A DNA stretch of 64,000 nt, from positions 1,134,822 to 1,198,821 of the forward strand of contig JAGPYM010000011.1 in the NCBI GenBank assembly GCA_020736575.1. The letters are read 5' to 3'. Every line of letters starts with the position of its first letter. The first letter of the stretch is position 1. The position numbers were made by a program, and so were the translations under genes. The notes below the pieces were generated by a model that had not been told where the DNA came from, ran no database searches, and saw only the letters and a list, made by a program, of their open reading frames with translations. Of the stretch, positions 22,564-34,092 are shown piece by piece. The stretch is from Thelonectria olida (lineage: Eukaryota > Ascomycota > Sordariomycetes > Hypocreales > Nectriaceae).

Positions 22564-23360
22564 GTTAATCTTGAGTGTGTGTTACTTGATATGTCACTTG
22601 TCGGGATGTTTGCTACATTACGGATTCGGTAAAAGCAGATCGTCACATTGTTAAATAAATGAGCCGGAAGCTCGGGGTAGGCATGACGCCATTGCAGCCT
22701 TACGCATGGTGCAGAGGAAACAGTATACATACGGCAGTTGGAGAGAAGGGCCTATCACGATGGATTGTCCGCGTGTTTGGGCCTGGTTAATGGAGATGGG
22801 GGAGGGCGGTGCGCGTGTGACGTGTCTGCTGATCCACCAAAAGGTGAGGGTGAGTGAGCGGGAGAGGCTTTGGGGAATTGACTCGTGGAGAAGTGTATTT
22901 ACTGTGAGAAGAGCATGTACCATTTGGCAGCGGAGGCCTGCCGAGTGATACCATGATGGCCTCACGATATGAGGTCGGCTGCCTGGCAGTCTAACCAGCT
23001 GTTGGCTGTGTCTCTGGTGGTGAAGATTGATTTAGGCAGTGTTCCCACCTCAGCCCAACAGCCCCCAAGATAGCATTCCATGGATCAGTAAACCTGGTAA
23101 CTAATTAATCACTTCAAGCTTCTAACGTCGGGCTTAAACTGCCAGTGGGGGTTCCCGCCGTCACGGAATGTCGATCACCCCGCCTAGACTAACACGCCTC
23201 ACTGCTCTTCTTTGAGACATTTTCGACCAAGGATTTGAGGGGGAGGGGACCCTGAGAGAGATGGACCTGGCTTCTGCTCCATTTCGTTCACCATTTTCCT
23301 TGGTTATGCATCGCTGATCTAGAAACTATTCGCACTTCTCCCCCTAGTGTCTGAATATCA
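22564..23360. other. Intergenic
   Basis: About 0.8 kb between the start of the ankyrin gene and the 3' end of the acetyltransferase gene. No gene recognised. Confidence 0.5.
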
Positions 23361-24139
23361 TCACAAGTCAGGCACCGCTTCGACCGTCTTGACAACTCTC
23401 GCCGGCGCACCCACCGCCACGCTGAAAGCGGGAATGTCCTTCGTCACCACGCTCCCCGCGCCCACCGTGCATCCCTTGCCAATGGCCACGCCCGGCATGA
23501 TGGTCGTGTTCCCGCCGATCCAGCAGTCGTCTCCAATCGTCACGGCTTTTGCGTATTCCTCAAATTTGCGTCGTGACTGCACCTCCGTGTCGTGCGTGGC
23601 CGAGAAGATGCTGACCGAGGGGCCGAACAAGACCCTGTTGCCGATTGTGACGATGCTGCAGTCGAGAATGACCAGACTATCACACTCGTGTAAGTGAAGT
23701 GATGGGGTTAATATGGAAGCGCGAGCTGGGAGAACGCACTTGAAATTCGAATAGAATCCCTCTCCGATGGAAATGTTGCACCCGTAGTCGAGCTGCACCG
23801 GTGGCTCAATGTACGACCCCTTCCCAATCTTCCCAATCATCTGCTGCAGCAGCTCCCGTCTGTCCGACTCCAACGACTCGGGGGTGGCATCGTCAGGGAA
23901 GTGAGTGTTGTACTTGTTCATGAGTTTTCTGATACGGAAGCGAGCCTGAATGAGTTCTGGTCCGTAGCCATCGTACCTATCCCGGCGGCCACTGTTAGTG
24001 AATGGGGACTCCGCAGGGGGGGGGGTTTGAGGGCTCACATCATGCCCGAGATCATCTTCTCATATTCCTCGCACCACGGCACATTGCTGAGAGTTTTTGC
24101 AAACTCAATCAATTCTGCGTCTTTATTTGTAGTTGCCAT
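23361..24139 (-). CDS. Maltose/galactoside-type O-acetyltransferase
   Basis: Three exons, 24139-24039, 23976-23740 and 23676-23361 (217 aa). Introns of 62 and 63 bp have GTGAG/GATAG and GTGCG/GATAG borders and matching phases. It would transfer acetyl from acetyl-CoA to a sugar hydroxyl. Residues 1-60 are the maltose-acetyltransferase N-terminal helical domain (EKMISGMMYDGYGPEL, then RFRIRKLMNKYN). The rest is a left-handed beta-helix of hexapeptide repeats: LDYGCNISIGEGFYSNFN, LDCSIVTIGNRVLFGP, and VTIGDDCWIGGNTTIMPGV, ending in the GAGSVVTKDIP turn. The catalytic His is in the SATHDT motif. Length equals that of bacterial LacA/Maa relatives. Cytosolic. Confidence 0.92.
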
Positions 24140-26336
24140 GTTCATCACACACCAAACCGTAGACTAAAAAGTGAATTGTTGTGCCCTTCGTCCCCCCAGA
24201 GAAGGGGGGCTGCCCTGGCTTATACGGAGCACTCCGTGGTGGGCATCGCTCGGGTGTTTTCTGGCTGCTCATCGGGCAAAGGACGGAACAGTTTCTTTCT
24301 TTCTCACATTCATGCCCTGATCTGGCGTTTGCCGGGGTTTCGGTGGGTTCTAGAACACTCAAGTGGCCCGGGTCGCGCCCTACAAAGTGCGAACTGTGCT
24401 GTTTCTCACGACTTGAAGAGGCATCGAGCTCATGCCGTGCGGCAACCTTTGCGACACCCGGGCCGCAATTCCGCACTCGCTAGCTGCCTGCAAATCCATG
24501 AGGCCCAAGAGGTGGCGTGACCAGCCGCCACATCGTGTAGGCGGAGTGTTTTAGTTGCCGCGTCTGACAGATTTGTCTCGTGAGCCATCTCCAACATCGT
24601 AGCGTCTGCATCAGTTGTCCAACGACCAAAATAAGATCTGGGCTGCTTCTGACTGAAGCGCCGGAGGACTCTTCCCTGTGGGTGTTTTTATCCATCTGCG
24701 GGGAATATCCGGCGCCTTTCCCGCGTAATTCCAGGATGGGGGAATATTGCGAGAGTTATTCCCTTTTATCCATCATCAGAGATCCTTCTGGCGCGCACTG
24801 AATCAAATATTCCAGATCCTCCGACGCAACAGACTCGATTAGTGCCAACCATGAAAAGACACTTGGTTTTTACACGCTTACCAAGTCCCTTAATACGTTG
24901 ATCAAAATTCGAGCTCACAATGTATTGATGCTTCATTCATGATCTGCACCATAGCTGTGCCTTGGGTTGACTGATATTATGAATATCAGATCCCCAACAC
25001 GGTCTTGAGAAATGTCAACTACTACTACATCTCTTCGACAATAACAACATGAATGATGATTTCATATCAAGCTAACTACAGTAAATAGGAGTAGATGATT
25101 CCTAAATCATGTTGCTTAACCCTAACCTTCTTCTATTGATGATGATAAGGGTGCTGGAGCGCTTGAGTACGAGTGACTATGCACACGTGGCTGCTGCCAA
25201 AGTCGATTTTATACCTGATCTGGTCCTACAAGAGGCTTTCACACCTTGGCTCCGGGAGCAGCATATTGGAACGCATTGGTCGAGCACTCGTCATCAGAGA
25301 TAGTCCTGTATCGTGTAGACGATGGGCAACCTCCTGAATTGCTGGAGAGCAAGAAGCTACTTCCGCCATAACTGGAGAGAATAAGGATCGGCTACAGTCG
25401 GCAATAACTTCATATTATCCATTGGCAGACTTGAGCTAGCTCCCGATGAATCTGTAGATCAACATGGAGTGCACAAGCAAGTGAATGTCACCTTGCGCCA
25501 GGTTCCAGCAACCACTTGCCCTATTACAAACCCAGGTCAACATTCTTGCCCTTGCTATATACCCCTATCAGTAGGCTTCTATAGCTAAGATACGCATGGA
25601 TTTCATGTTGTTCCAATGCCAATCTTGACGTTCGTTTCACTGCCCCTGGTAGCTGCAGCATCGTGTGCTGTCGTATCCATTTCTAGCAGGCTTTTCGGGG
25701 ACCTCTTCATTCTTCGACAGGGACTTACTTCCCGAGATGATCCAACTGCATACCAAAGAAGCATGTGAGTATTCGAATACATACCGATGGGTCCCCTGGC
25801 GAGTTTCAGATATCCCGTCTTTGATAATTAGATGCCCGGTTCGCCGAGTGTGGGTCACCGAAGCACCCGCTTACTCTCGCCCGACGAGCGGGATCAACTG
25901 CCGATTGTCATATCGTTCCTTATGATGCAATCATTCTATTGGTAGCCATACTGCAGCCGCCGATCCTATCGCGATATCTTTGGCCCTCAAGACAGGCACA
26001 TGGTGCACAGCCTTCTGTCGACCACGAACGACATCACCGGGTCAAAGACTCTCGAGAGGATCAGTTGTATTCTGTAGCTGCCTCATACAGCACAAACTTG
26101 GGTAACATTGTAGAGATCCTTCAGACCAAGGGGCTAAATCAGCCTTGCGTGCGGCCCTTCTCTACTTAGCTAAGTGAAGATAGGTAAGGGATAGAAACAA
26201 GAGACAATGGCCGCTGGGGATGCTGGGTATAAATGGACAGAACCGCACGAAATGATAAAGTCGAGGTCAAAGAATATCCGACAGCGACATCCTCAAGTCC
26301 AAACTCCAGCTAATTCTGAACATCTTTGTTCCCATC
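24140..26336. other. Long intergenic region, no confident gene
   Basis: About 2.2 kb with only short frames (for example 25109-25303 and 25665-25925) of random composition. Nothing recognisable. The last few hundred bases are the probable promoter of the secreted-protein gene. Confidence 0.45.
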
Positions 26337-28217
26337 ATGAAGGTCTCTGAATTCGCCGTCCTGCTTCCCGCCGTCTTTACCGGAACTGTCACAGCCTGGA
26401 ACGACACCTTCCTCTTCGTTGACCCTTCCAAAGCCAAATGTGACGATCCGTACCTCAACGACGCGAACTCGGCTGCCAGCGATCGCTGGAGAGCAGCCGG
26501 CGCGCCTGGGGCGTTGAATGCCGTGACTTGGATGTGGAACATCAATCAGTCAGACACCGTCAACCCAACCCGTCTTAAGTACACCGAGTATGTCAGCAAC
26601 TACTTCAACGGGGGCGACTTGATGATTTGCGGCAACATGGGCGACGGGCCGTGTCAGCATACATTCCAATGCGATGAGCTCAACCAGCCAGCCGGGTATG
26701 TATCAATTAGAACATAGCACGAAGATCAAATACTGATATGCGGGTGGAGATTTCTAATTCTCAACTCGTTCGTTGGACTACACATAGTAAGTCTACGGTC
26801 CCTCTTCACAATTGATAAATGCCTGTAGTACTGATATAGACTTCGGCGTTCAGTTCCAGCGAAACATCTACGAGTCCATCCAAGGCGCTATGAATCAAAT
26901 GAAGTATTCCTTGGACAAATTCCAGGACACATTCTCCCCTGCTGTGGAGCCAGAGAAACAGGGGTGGTTGTTGGATTTCATGAACGGCATCACAACCATC
27001 GTCGGTCTTGGGTCCGCATTCGCCTTCAACATAGGTAACATTGAACCATGGAAAAGACCTGGAGTTACAGCTAATTCATGAATAATGTAGGCCTCAAGGC
27101 CACCGCATTTGCTGCGAATGCCAATGCATATGCCATGGCCCAGGAAGGCACCAATCTGGGCATTGGGTTCGTCTTGGGCGAGGTCAGAGCCCATCTACCT
27201 GCGTACATCTACTCCTGTCTTTGATATTGAGACTGTATTTTCTAACATGCTTACTCGGCAGTCCTGAGGATATCATCAAAGGCGATCTTTCCACCGTTAT
27301 GGGCGGCATCTTCGAGAAATGGCTTGATGCCCAGTTTGAGTTTTTGCGCCGCCTGTTCTCCGGCACTCTGGAGACTCAGTCCATCCTCGCTGGCCTAGTG
27401 TCGAATGGTCTCGCTCTGGACATTACTCGAGACCTTGACCTGGGCGTTTTCGTGAAAGAGGCTCAGAAGCTCATGTATGGTCAAATGCTGCCTGTTGCGT
27501 GGACAAAATCTTCCAAGAGAGTCAAGGCGGAGCCGCTGGCGCTATACCCAATGGTTTTGTAAGTGATTTCTTTTTTATCTGCGGAAGCACTTGCTTATAT
27601 GGTCTTGAAAGGATGATCAAAGATGATTGTATCACGAGCGGCGACGACGTACACTGGATGGTCGATTCGGATGACGCCGACAAGATCAGTGTTTGCCACG
27701 ACGGTCACACCTTTTTCGTGGGATACCCTCACTTCAAGGGTTATACAAGCAAGGGAAACCCCAGAGAACTCCGGGTTTCGGCATTGCCCGGCGGAACCGA
27801 TGATGAGCTCAACAGTGCCAATTGGGGAGGGATAACCCTAGAGGACATGGTCATTAGGTATGATACATTATTTTGACACGCGATAGAGAAACATCAATCT
27901 GCTAATTGCATCTCCAACACAGTGTTTACGACGGATTCCGCCTCAATGGCTTCAAGAACGGGTACAAGGCCACCGGACAGGGCATCAGTATTAACGGAAC
28001 CACAGCCGATGGCAACACGATTGCTGAACTCGGTGTCCGAACACCCGGTTTCGTGCCGCTGCCTCTCTGCAGCGTGGAAAGGCTGTGGTACGAAGCCAAG
28101 ATCCGCAAGGATAAGTATATTCTCTTTACACTGCGCGAAGGGGAGGTTGACACGTTTCCTTGTGGGAGCGGCGAATTGACTGCGGATGAGATGGTTGAGT
28201 TTGGATGGGCGACTTGA
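26337..28217 (+). CDS. Secreted protein of unknown function, seven exons
   Basis: Exons 26337-26695, 26750-26786, 26854-27034, 27091-27202, 27262-27558, 27612-27857 and 27923-28217 give an in-frame protein of 508 aa. Introns 1 and 2 each carry TACTGATAT shortly before the acceptor and flank a 37-nt microexon coding for a hydrophobic stretch (FLILNSFVGLHI). A signal peptide covers about residues 1-20. The mature protein has dispersed Cys residues (KCDDPYL, MICGNMGDGPCQ, FQCDEL, MIKDDC, SVCHDGH, CSVERLW, FPCGSG), enough for several disulfides, and a Gly/Ala-rich helical middle (TIVGLGSAFAFNIGLKATAFAANANAYAM). The C-terminal third contains DVHWMVDSDDADKISVC. I do not recognise a catalytic family. 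It could be an effector-like or cell-surface protein. Confidence 0.72.
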
Positions 28218-29014
28218 GTGAGTAGATTTGGGGGCTCTGTGATGCCATGGGTAGGTGTGCTGATGCTTGTTGGGGGCTGGAGGTAGTTAGTAGTTGTATG
28301 TTGGATTGCTGATTGCATTCTCTGTTCTTGATCGCGCTGTCAATTATATTTCTTACGTTGCATTGAGCCATTATGAAATGATGGCACCACGTTGGGAGTC
28401 GGTTACCGTCGATGGTGATGGTGACATGCTTGTGCAATGCCTCTCGAAGACGGCAATTACAGACATAGCCACCACAATCAATGCCGCGACCCAGTCCAGC
28501 CCTATCGACGTTGCTTCGTATCTCGTAATTCCCCCCCGCTCTCCAAACGGATGCCGATCCTTGGTCAGTGGCGCAGAATGAACAGCCAAGACAGCCCTGC
28601 CAGCGCATCAACAAACTCTTCGGGGACTGCAAGGAGTCTTCAGCGCTGCATTTGTCCCCTTTCGATTGACGTCACAATTGTCTCCAGCGGCACATATGCC
28701 CTGGATCGAGTTTAGCGTCCAGAGCGCCCGACAGGGATTGATCGATTGAGCCCTTCCGCAGCGGGGCTGAAAAGAGGTGATGGAAGGGTGCTGCGCCCCG
28801 TTGGGACATGTTGGTGAAGGTCAACGAGCGTGACGGCGGTTTGCGATTGTTATAAGTAGAAGGGCGATTTCGCTTTCTCGAGCCAAGAAACAGAACTCGG
28901 CATTCTATATCTCTCATCCTCATTCCAAGACAACAGTGTCAAGTACACGCAAAACAACAAATTCCACTTATCCCACACCACCACTTACAACTCCACCACA
29001 CGTATTCGCACAAC
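28218..29014. other. Intergenic
   Basis: About 0.8 kb between two plus-strand genes. Short frames only. TTATAAG near 28850 may belong to the promoter of the tubby-like gene. Confidence 0.45.
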
Positions 29015-29728
29015 ATGGACGCTTCACTAGCACCCACCGCCTCCTCCTCAACCTCTTCAATTCCCACCCTCCAAGTCGACTTCTCCTGGAAGAAATGGAA
29101 AGCCCTCATCACCGACCAGGCAAACCCCGAAGAGCCTCTCTACATTGCCGACTTCATGAAGATCCGATCACCACACATCACTATCAAGAACGCCAGCGAC
29201 GACGCCCTCATTGGCACCGGCACGCTCCATCCCGTTTCCATCAACGCCGACTACGAGCTTCACGGCAGAAAGGGCACCCTCAAGGCCCTGAAGCGCTTGC
29301 ACACGTCGTATACACACCTGTCGTACAACTACTCCGACACGGAGACGCCCGTGGCCATGACGTGGGCGAGCGACGCCAGCTTCAAGACATGGAACTTTAT
29401 CTGCCTAGATGAGGACCAGCTCCCCGTTGCCAAGTTCTCCGCCAAGCCCTGGGGCGTCAAGAAGCTCGGCATTGTCGAGTTCATGGGCCCAAAGGCGCAT
29501 CTTCCCGCGGCCAGAGAGGAGGCCTTGGTCATTGGCATGACGCTGTACTACACGATGATTCTTCGCGTCAACAACATCTTCAATCTTTTCGGCGCAGTCA
29601 TTGCCCGGCCCGGGCCGCTGGACAAGGAAGCGGCCGAGAAGGATTACTCAAAGGCTGTGGGTGGCACCAGCCCTCTTCCTTCGGATGTGTCATCAAAACC
29701 GCGAGCAGCTGTTTACGAGATGTCGTAG
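29015..29728 (+). CDS. Tubby C-terminal-like / LURP-one-like protein
   Basis: Single exon, 237 aa. After a Ser/Thr-rich N-terminus (1-18) it is an all-beta protein with alternating hydrophobic strands, closing with a long hydrophobic helix (REEALVIGMTLYYTMILRVN). This arrangement, a 12-strand barrel around a buried C-terminal helix, is the tubby/LURP-one/scramblase superfamily plan. The assignment rests on that pattern, not on a strict motif. Related folds bind phosphoinositides or act at membranes, but the role of the fungal members is not known. The tail (205-237) is Pro/Ser-rich and disordered. No signal peptide. Confidence 0.5.
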   Translation: MDASLAPTASSSTSSIPTLQVDFSWKKWKALITDQANPEEPLYIADFMKIRSPHITIKNASDDALIGTGTLHPVSINADYELHGRKGTLKALKRLHTSYTHLSYNYSDTETPVAMTWASDASFKTWNFICLDEDQLPVAKFSAKPWGVKKLGIVEFMGPKAHLPAAREEALVIGMTLYYTMILRVNNIFNLFGAVIARPGPLDKEAAEKDYSKAVGGTSPLPSDVSSKPRAAVYEMS

Positions 29729-29800
29729 GGGGTTTCTTTGATCGGATCGGTAGTTTGATACCCAATGTGCGGATAAATTATAGAATAATGATTTCTTTTT

Positions 29801-31394
29801 TCAGCTCCATCCTCTTACGCTCCACAACCCCTGCAAGTCGTGCACAAATGCCCCAGCAACAGAAAACGTCCCTTCAATCCTTGCAAGAAGGTTTATGATC
29901 ATGTCCTGCTGCCATCTCTCTCGCGAACGCGCTCCTGCTACCCTCAACGGAAACAACAGAAGCAGAGGGGATATCTTGGCTTGATTAAGCACCAGTTGGC
30001 TCATACCAAGGATGGTTCCCAGATACATCTGAATCTCGTCCTCATTCAACGTCGAAACCAAGGTGCCGAGGTCGTTCCAGTGTACAATATCGTAATCGAA
30101 GACGCCGGAGAGATATACGCTCGTTGCAGCATGGAATATCATGGCCAAGGATGCAAAGTCATATTCTTGAGACTGAGAGGATGCGTCTGATTCAGGACTT
30201 CCTCTCAGAAGCTCGGAATTTCTCTCGCTCCATGTACGCAGGGCTTCCCTTTCACAAAAGCCTTCCATTGCGAGTTCGTGGGCCAGACTTGTATCGAGTT
30301 CAGGCGTTGACCCATCGGCTGTTCCGATGAAATTCTTCGCGCTGCTAGAGTTAGGCGTCGTACTTGAGACTTGTATAATATGTAGGATAGTGAACTTACC
30401 GAACGAGGAGGGAAGAACAACGCACAGTGATGTGGAGAAGAGCGTCCAAGGAATGCGGCTTCTTTCCTTCAGTCTTGGACTGCAGGTCCATGGAGAGATG
30501 GGCCCATTCAGCCTGGGTCAAGAAACTGGGCTCGTTGAAGACAACCGATCTACAAACCTCGAATATCTTAACCTCAGTGAAGAACCGCTGGCCAGGCCCG
30601 AACCGGCAAGCCGCAGGTCCGCTGGCGATCAGTGCCTTGGACGTTCCATGAACAAGATGTTGTATCCAACCTTGTCCTGAGGAGTCGGTCATGAGCTGAG
30701 AGAGGGGTTAGCCGAGTCTCGAGGCAAATGTAATGTAATGTCGAGTTGTCGACTGACCTCAAATAATCCAAGAATCAAGGTAGTCCACATAACATTGAGC
30801 CGCAGCTGTGACTTTTCTGCATTATTCTCAAGGGCAGTCCGAAGACCGGCGACAGAGTGTGTGTACGATGTCAGCGCAAATCGATAGTTTTCCGGCCGCG
30901 TAGGGCCATCAGTCGACTTCAATCTGACAGCAGCCATGGCGCCTAGTGACAAGATGGCATCTTTAAGAAAACCCGCAGCGTCAACGCTTCTCGCCATGTC
31001 TTTGGTGTCAATGGCAAACACTCCATGCTGGCCAAAGTTGTTATTTTGAAGGAACAAGTCAAAGTAGTAAAAGTAAAAGTAGGTTGCATCAACTTTCGGG
31101 GCCCTTGTCAACTTCGAATTTGCTACATTCTGGCGTGCATAACTTGCGATGGTCTTCTGGGACCCCCGGTCGATTTCAATCGGTCGATTGATTTCCCCAG
31201 GATCTGGGTAGACGCAGAAGATGGCTCGCTTCTCGCAATGGCTGCATGGCCGGTTTCCAGAGCACTTCTCTTCTTGTTAGTGTCAGGGGCTGAGGGAGTG
31301 CATGACATGAGAGGCGGGTCACCTTGAGGTGGCTGGACGCGCAATGCCGACATCGAGTTCGCTTCTTCCGACGGTCAAAGGGTCCGAGAGGCAT
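29801..31394 (-). CDS. Zn2Cys6 transcription factor
   Basis: Four exons, 31394-31323, 31264-30758, 30695-30400 and 30344-29801 (472 aa). All donors are GTxAGT or GTGACC, branches are CTAAC and the phases are consistent. The first intron splits the zinc cluster: C15-x2-C18-x6-C25-x5-C31-x2-C34-x6-C41, with basic residues RRKKRTR before it. This is the fungal binuclear cluster DNA-binding domain; it lies only 15 residues from the N-terminus. The remainder looks like the helical fungal-specific regulatory region (LGAMAAVRLKSTDG, FALTSYTHSVAGLRTAL, MWTTLILGLFE, IFHAATSVYLSGV, and a final ARIEGTFSVAGAF). The product acts in the nucleus. Its start codon is 465 bp from that of the divergent hydrolase gene, so the pair could share control, but that is inference. 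Confidence 0.88.
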
Positions 31395-31859
31395 CTCTTG
31401 ATTGGGGATATTTCATCTGTTCGCAAGATAATTCTCGAGAGATGTGTAGGAGAATGACTTGGCTTAAACCCATTTTGGCACTGATGCGGCGAGATTTGGG
31501 CGAGAACTGGACGATGCCTAAAACGGAAATCATCTCGCGAAGCTAAAGCGGACCCTCATTGGAAGGGCGGAGGCTGTGCTTATTGACACGGAAGCTCTGG
31601 TTACTGAGCTTCGGCACTTAATAGTCCTAACGGAATTAAACAGAGAAGCAACTCTGAGAATCGCAACCTGACATATGTCATCTCGCTCGAACAAGTCCAA
31701 AAAAGGGATCGCTCAATCTTGTAATTGCCCGACGAAACTAACACTGCACGACATGGACATGGACAGAGACAGACAACTATATAAACACAACAGGACCAGC
31801 GACAATGCCATCTCAATACAACATCTTCACTTCTCACCAGTCTTTACATCCAAATCAAA
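31395..31859. promoter_or_regulatory. Shared divergent promoter region
   Basis: This 465-bp segment separates the start codons of the Zn2Cys6 regulator (complement) and the secreted hydrolase (plus). No coding frame fits. A TATATAAA at 31778-31785, about 80 bp before the hydrolase ATG, is a good TATA candidate. Confidence 0.6.
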
Positions 31860-33063
31860 ATGCGGCCTTCAATCTTCTTCCCGTTCTTGGCCGCCGCCGC
31901 CAACGCCATCTTGCTTCCCAACCCAACCGGCCAGTTCGGTGTGGCAGTCCGAGTTCATGCCATGACAGACAGCTCCCGCGTCGACCCGTACTCCCCAGAG
32001 AGCGACCGCCACAAGCGAAAGCTCGTCACTTCCGTCTTTTGGCCCGTCGAGGATTCGTCGTGCTCGACCAAACATGTCGCTTACATGCCTCCCGCAACTG
32101 CCGAGTGGTACGGCGAGCAGGCCAGCGCCATGGGACTCAGCAACGACACCTTTTCCGCACTGCGACTCGAGGTTTGTGACCTTGTCAAGCCAAAGCCATG
32201 TAGCAGTGGCCCAAAGAAGCGCCAATATCCGCTTGCCATCTTCTCGCCTGGGTCTGGAAACTCCCGCCTTATTCACAGCGCTATGGCCAAGTCGCTTGCT
32301 GGCGAGGGTTACGTCGTGGTGACTGTCGACCATCCTTACGATGCCAACATTGTCGAGTTTCCCGATGGAAGCGTTATTGAGAGTGCAAATATCCCCGAGG
32401 AGACTGGCCCTTTGGAGAAGTTGACAAAGGTAAGCAAAAGCCATCCTATCATGTACGTCACTTGCACGACTAACACGGAATACCTAGGTCCGAGCCCAAG
32501 ACATTGCCTTTGTTATTTCCCAGTTCAAGAGCGCTTCATCCCAATCGTCACTTCTCAAAGGACTGCCTGGCCAGATCAACTTTGATAGAATCGTCGTCTG
32601 GGGCCATTCCCTCGGCGGAGCTTCCAGTGCTGCCGTCATGATGTCTGATTCTTCCATTCGCGCTGGGGTTGACTTGGACGGGAGATTCTTCGAGCCCGTC
32701 CTCTCCAAGGGACTTTCAAAGCCATTCTTCCTCCTCGGTCGACCCAACCACAACTCGGAAGATGCTACTTGGGCGCAGTTCTGGAAGCACCTTCGAGGCC
32801 CCAAGCTGGAAGCCGAAATCGCGGGAACGGTGCATGGGTCCTACACCGACTTGCCTTTGGTCATGAGTGCCCTGGGTCTTTCCGACGCGGTCAAGAAGCA
32901 ACTGGCAACGCAATTTGGCTCGATTGACCCGGAGAGAATGTCCAAGGTTTTGACCAAGACTGTGTCGTCCTTTTTCAAGTCTGCTTTTGCGGGCAACCCA
33001 AAGAAGGTGCTCGAGACTGCGAGCAAGTTTTCCGAGGTGTCTGTGGTCAAGAGCAAGCAGTGA
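31860..33063 (+). CDS. Secreted PAF-acetylhydrolase-like lipase/esterase
   Basis: Two exons, 31860-32429 and 32488-33063 (381 aa); intron GTAAGC...CTAACAC...CCTAG, phase 0. An N-terminal hydrophobic signal (about 1-17, ending AANA) suggests secretion. It has the alpha/beta-hydrolase plan of the platelet-activating-factor acetylhydrolase/lipase group: the oxyanion-side block FSPGSGNSR, a strand with VVTVDHPYDA, the nucleophile elbow G229-H-S231-L-G, a likely Asp254 in GVDLDG and a likely His306 in GTVHGSY. It should cleave short-chain or phospholipid-type esters outside the cell. Its divergent neighbour is a Zn2Cys6 regulator. The C-terminal 70 residues carry extra helices outside the catalytic fold. 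Confidence 0.85.
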
Positions 33064-33576
33064 ATACGACGAAACAGCCAAGTTGTCAACTCCTTTCAGG
33101 GGAGTTTCGAAACATTTCTTTTGTATTTTTTCCGCGCTGCATCAGATAAGCAGATGGATCATCGTCACTATCGGGCACTCTGCCGCGCGTCGCTTAATAA
33201 TCCGAACACCTGGAGGGTCTCATCTGTGCCGACATCCGTGATCGGTGGTTTCTTTGGTGGGTTTTCTTCCTCGGGCGGGTTTACATAGTTCGATTCAATG
33301 TCACATTATTAATCAACTAGGCCATATGCATTTATTTTACATCTGTATCTGTGCCTCAGCCCAATATTTGCCTGATATCTTTGCCTCAGTCTCATAGGTT
33401 TCATAGTATTAAAAGTCGAGTTTGAGCCACGAAAGAGAAAAATGCAATTCATGCTCTTCAATCAGCTTCACTTGCAACACGCCGAAGACAACGCAACCAG
33501 TCTCTCAAATATTTTACCTAATCGTTGAAATACCTCTATATCTCAGTTCTAACTTTTGGACTCAATCTTGTTCAAA
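33064..33576. other. Intergenic
   Basis: About 0.5 kb. Includes the hydrolase 3' end and the leader of the SRPBCC gene (AATACCTC-rich). No gene. Confidence 0.45.
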
Positions 33577-34092
33577 ATGCCTTCCTCTATTATCTGGCCA
33601 GAAAAGTACCTCCCCGGCACCACTGACAACTACGTCTCCAACGAGGTCATTGTCAAGGGCATCACGGCCGAGCAGGTCTGGCCTTTCCTCGCCGACATCA
33701 CCAAGTGGGAGTCGTACTACAGCAACGTCGGCCAAATCACACCACCGACCTCTGGCCCCGTCTTGGAGAAGGGCAACACGTTCAGCTTCTCGACCTTTGG
33801 CTTCCCTCCTCTCAACTGCGAGGCTCAAGAGTCTATCAAGCCGACTGTCTCGACCCCCGGCCGCCTTGCATGGCGAGCTTGGCAAGACGGCGACGAGGAC
33901 TCGGCATTGGACGTCTATCACGCGTGGATTGTTGAGGATCTCGAATGGGGCGTCGTCCGCATCTTGACGCAGGAGTCTCAGATTGGCAAGCCGGCGGCTG
34001 GATTGGCTGTGACGAAGCCGAACCCCATGTTGAACGGACACCAGGATTGGCTTGACGGATTGGTCAAGACTACCAAGGAGAGTCAGGCTTAG
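33577..34092 (+). CDS. SRPBCC (polyketide cyclase/START-like) domain protein
   Basis: Single exon. Start chosen at MPSSIIWP (CAAAATGCC context), 171 aa; the frame is open a little further upstream. The sequence follows the SRPBCC helix-grip fold: an opening strand NEVIVKGITAEQVWPFLADITKWESYY, then GPVLEKGNTFSFSTFG, LAWRAWQ, YHAWIVED, VVRILTQES and a long C-terminal helix ending MLNGHQDWLDGLVKTT. This is the usual signature of polyketide_cyc2-type proteins, which bind or act on small hydrophobic ligands. The real ligand is unknown and no polyketide synthase lies nearby. Probably cytosolic. Confidence 0.82.
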   Translation: MPSSIIWPEKYLPGTTDNYVSNEVIVKGITAEQVWPFLADITKWESYYSNVGQITPPTSGPVLEKGNTFSFSTFGFPPLNCEAQESIKPTVSTPGRLAWRAWQDGDEDSALDVYHAWIVEDLEWGVVRILTQESQIGKPAAGLAVTKPNPMLNGHQDWLDGLVKTTKESQA

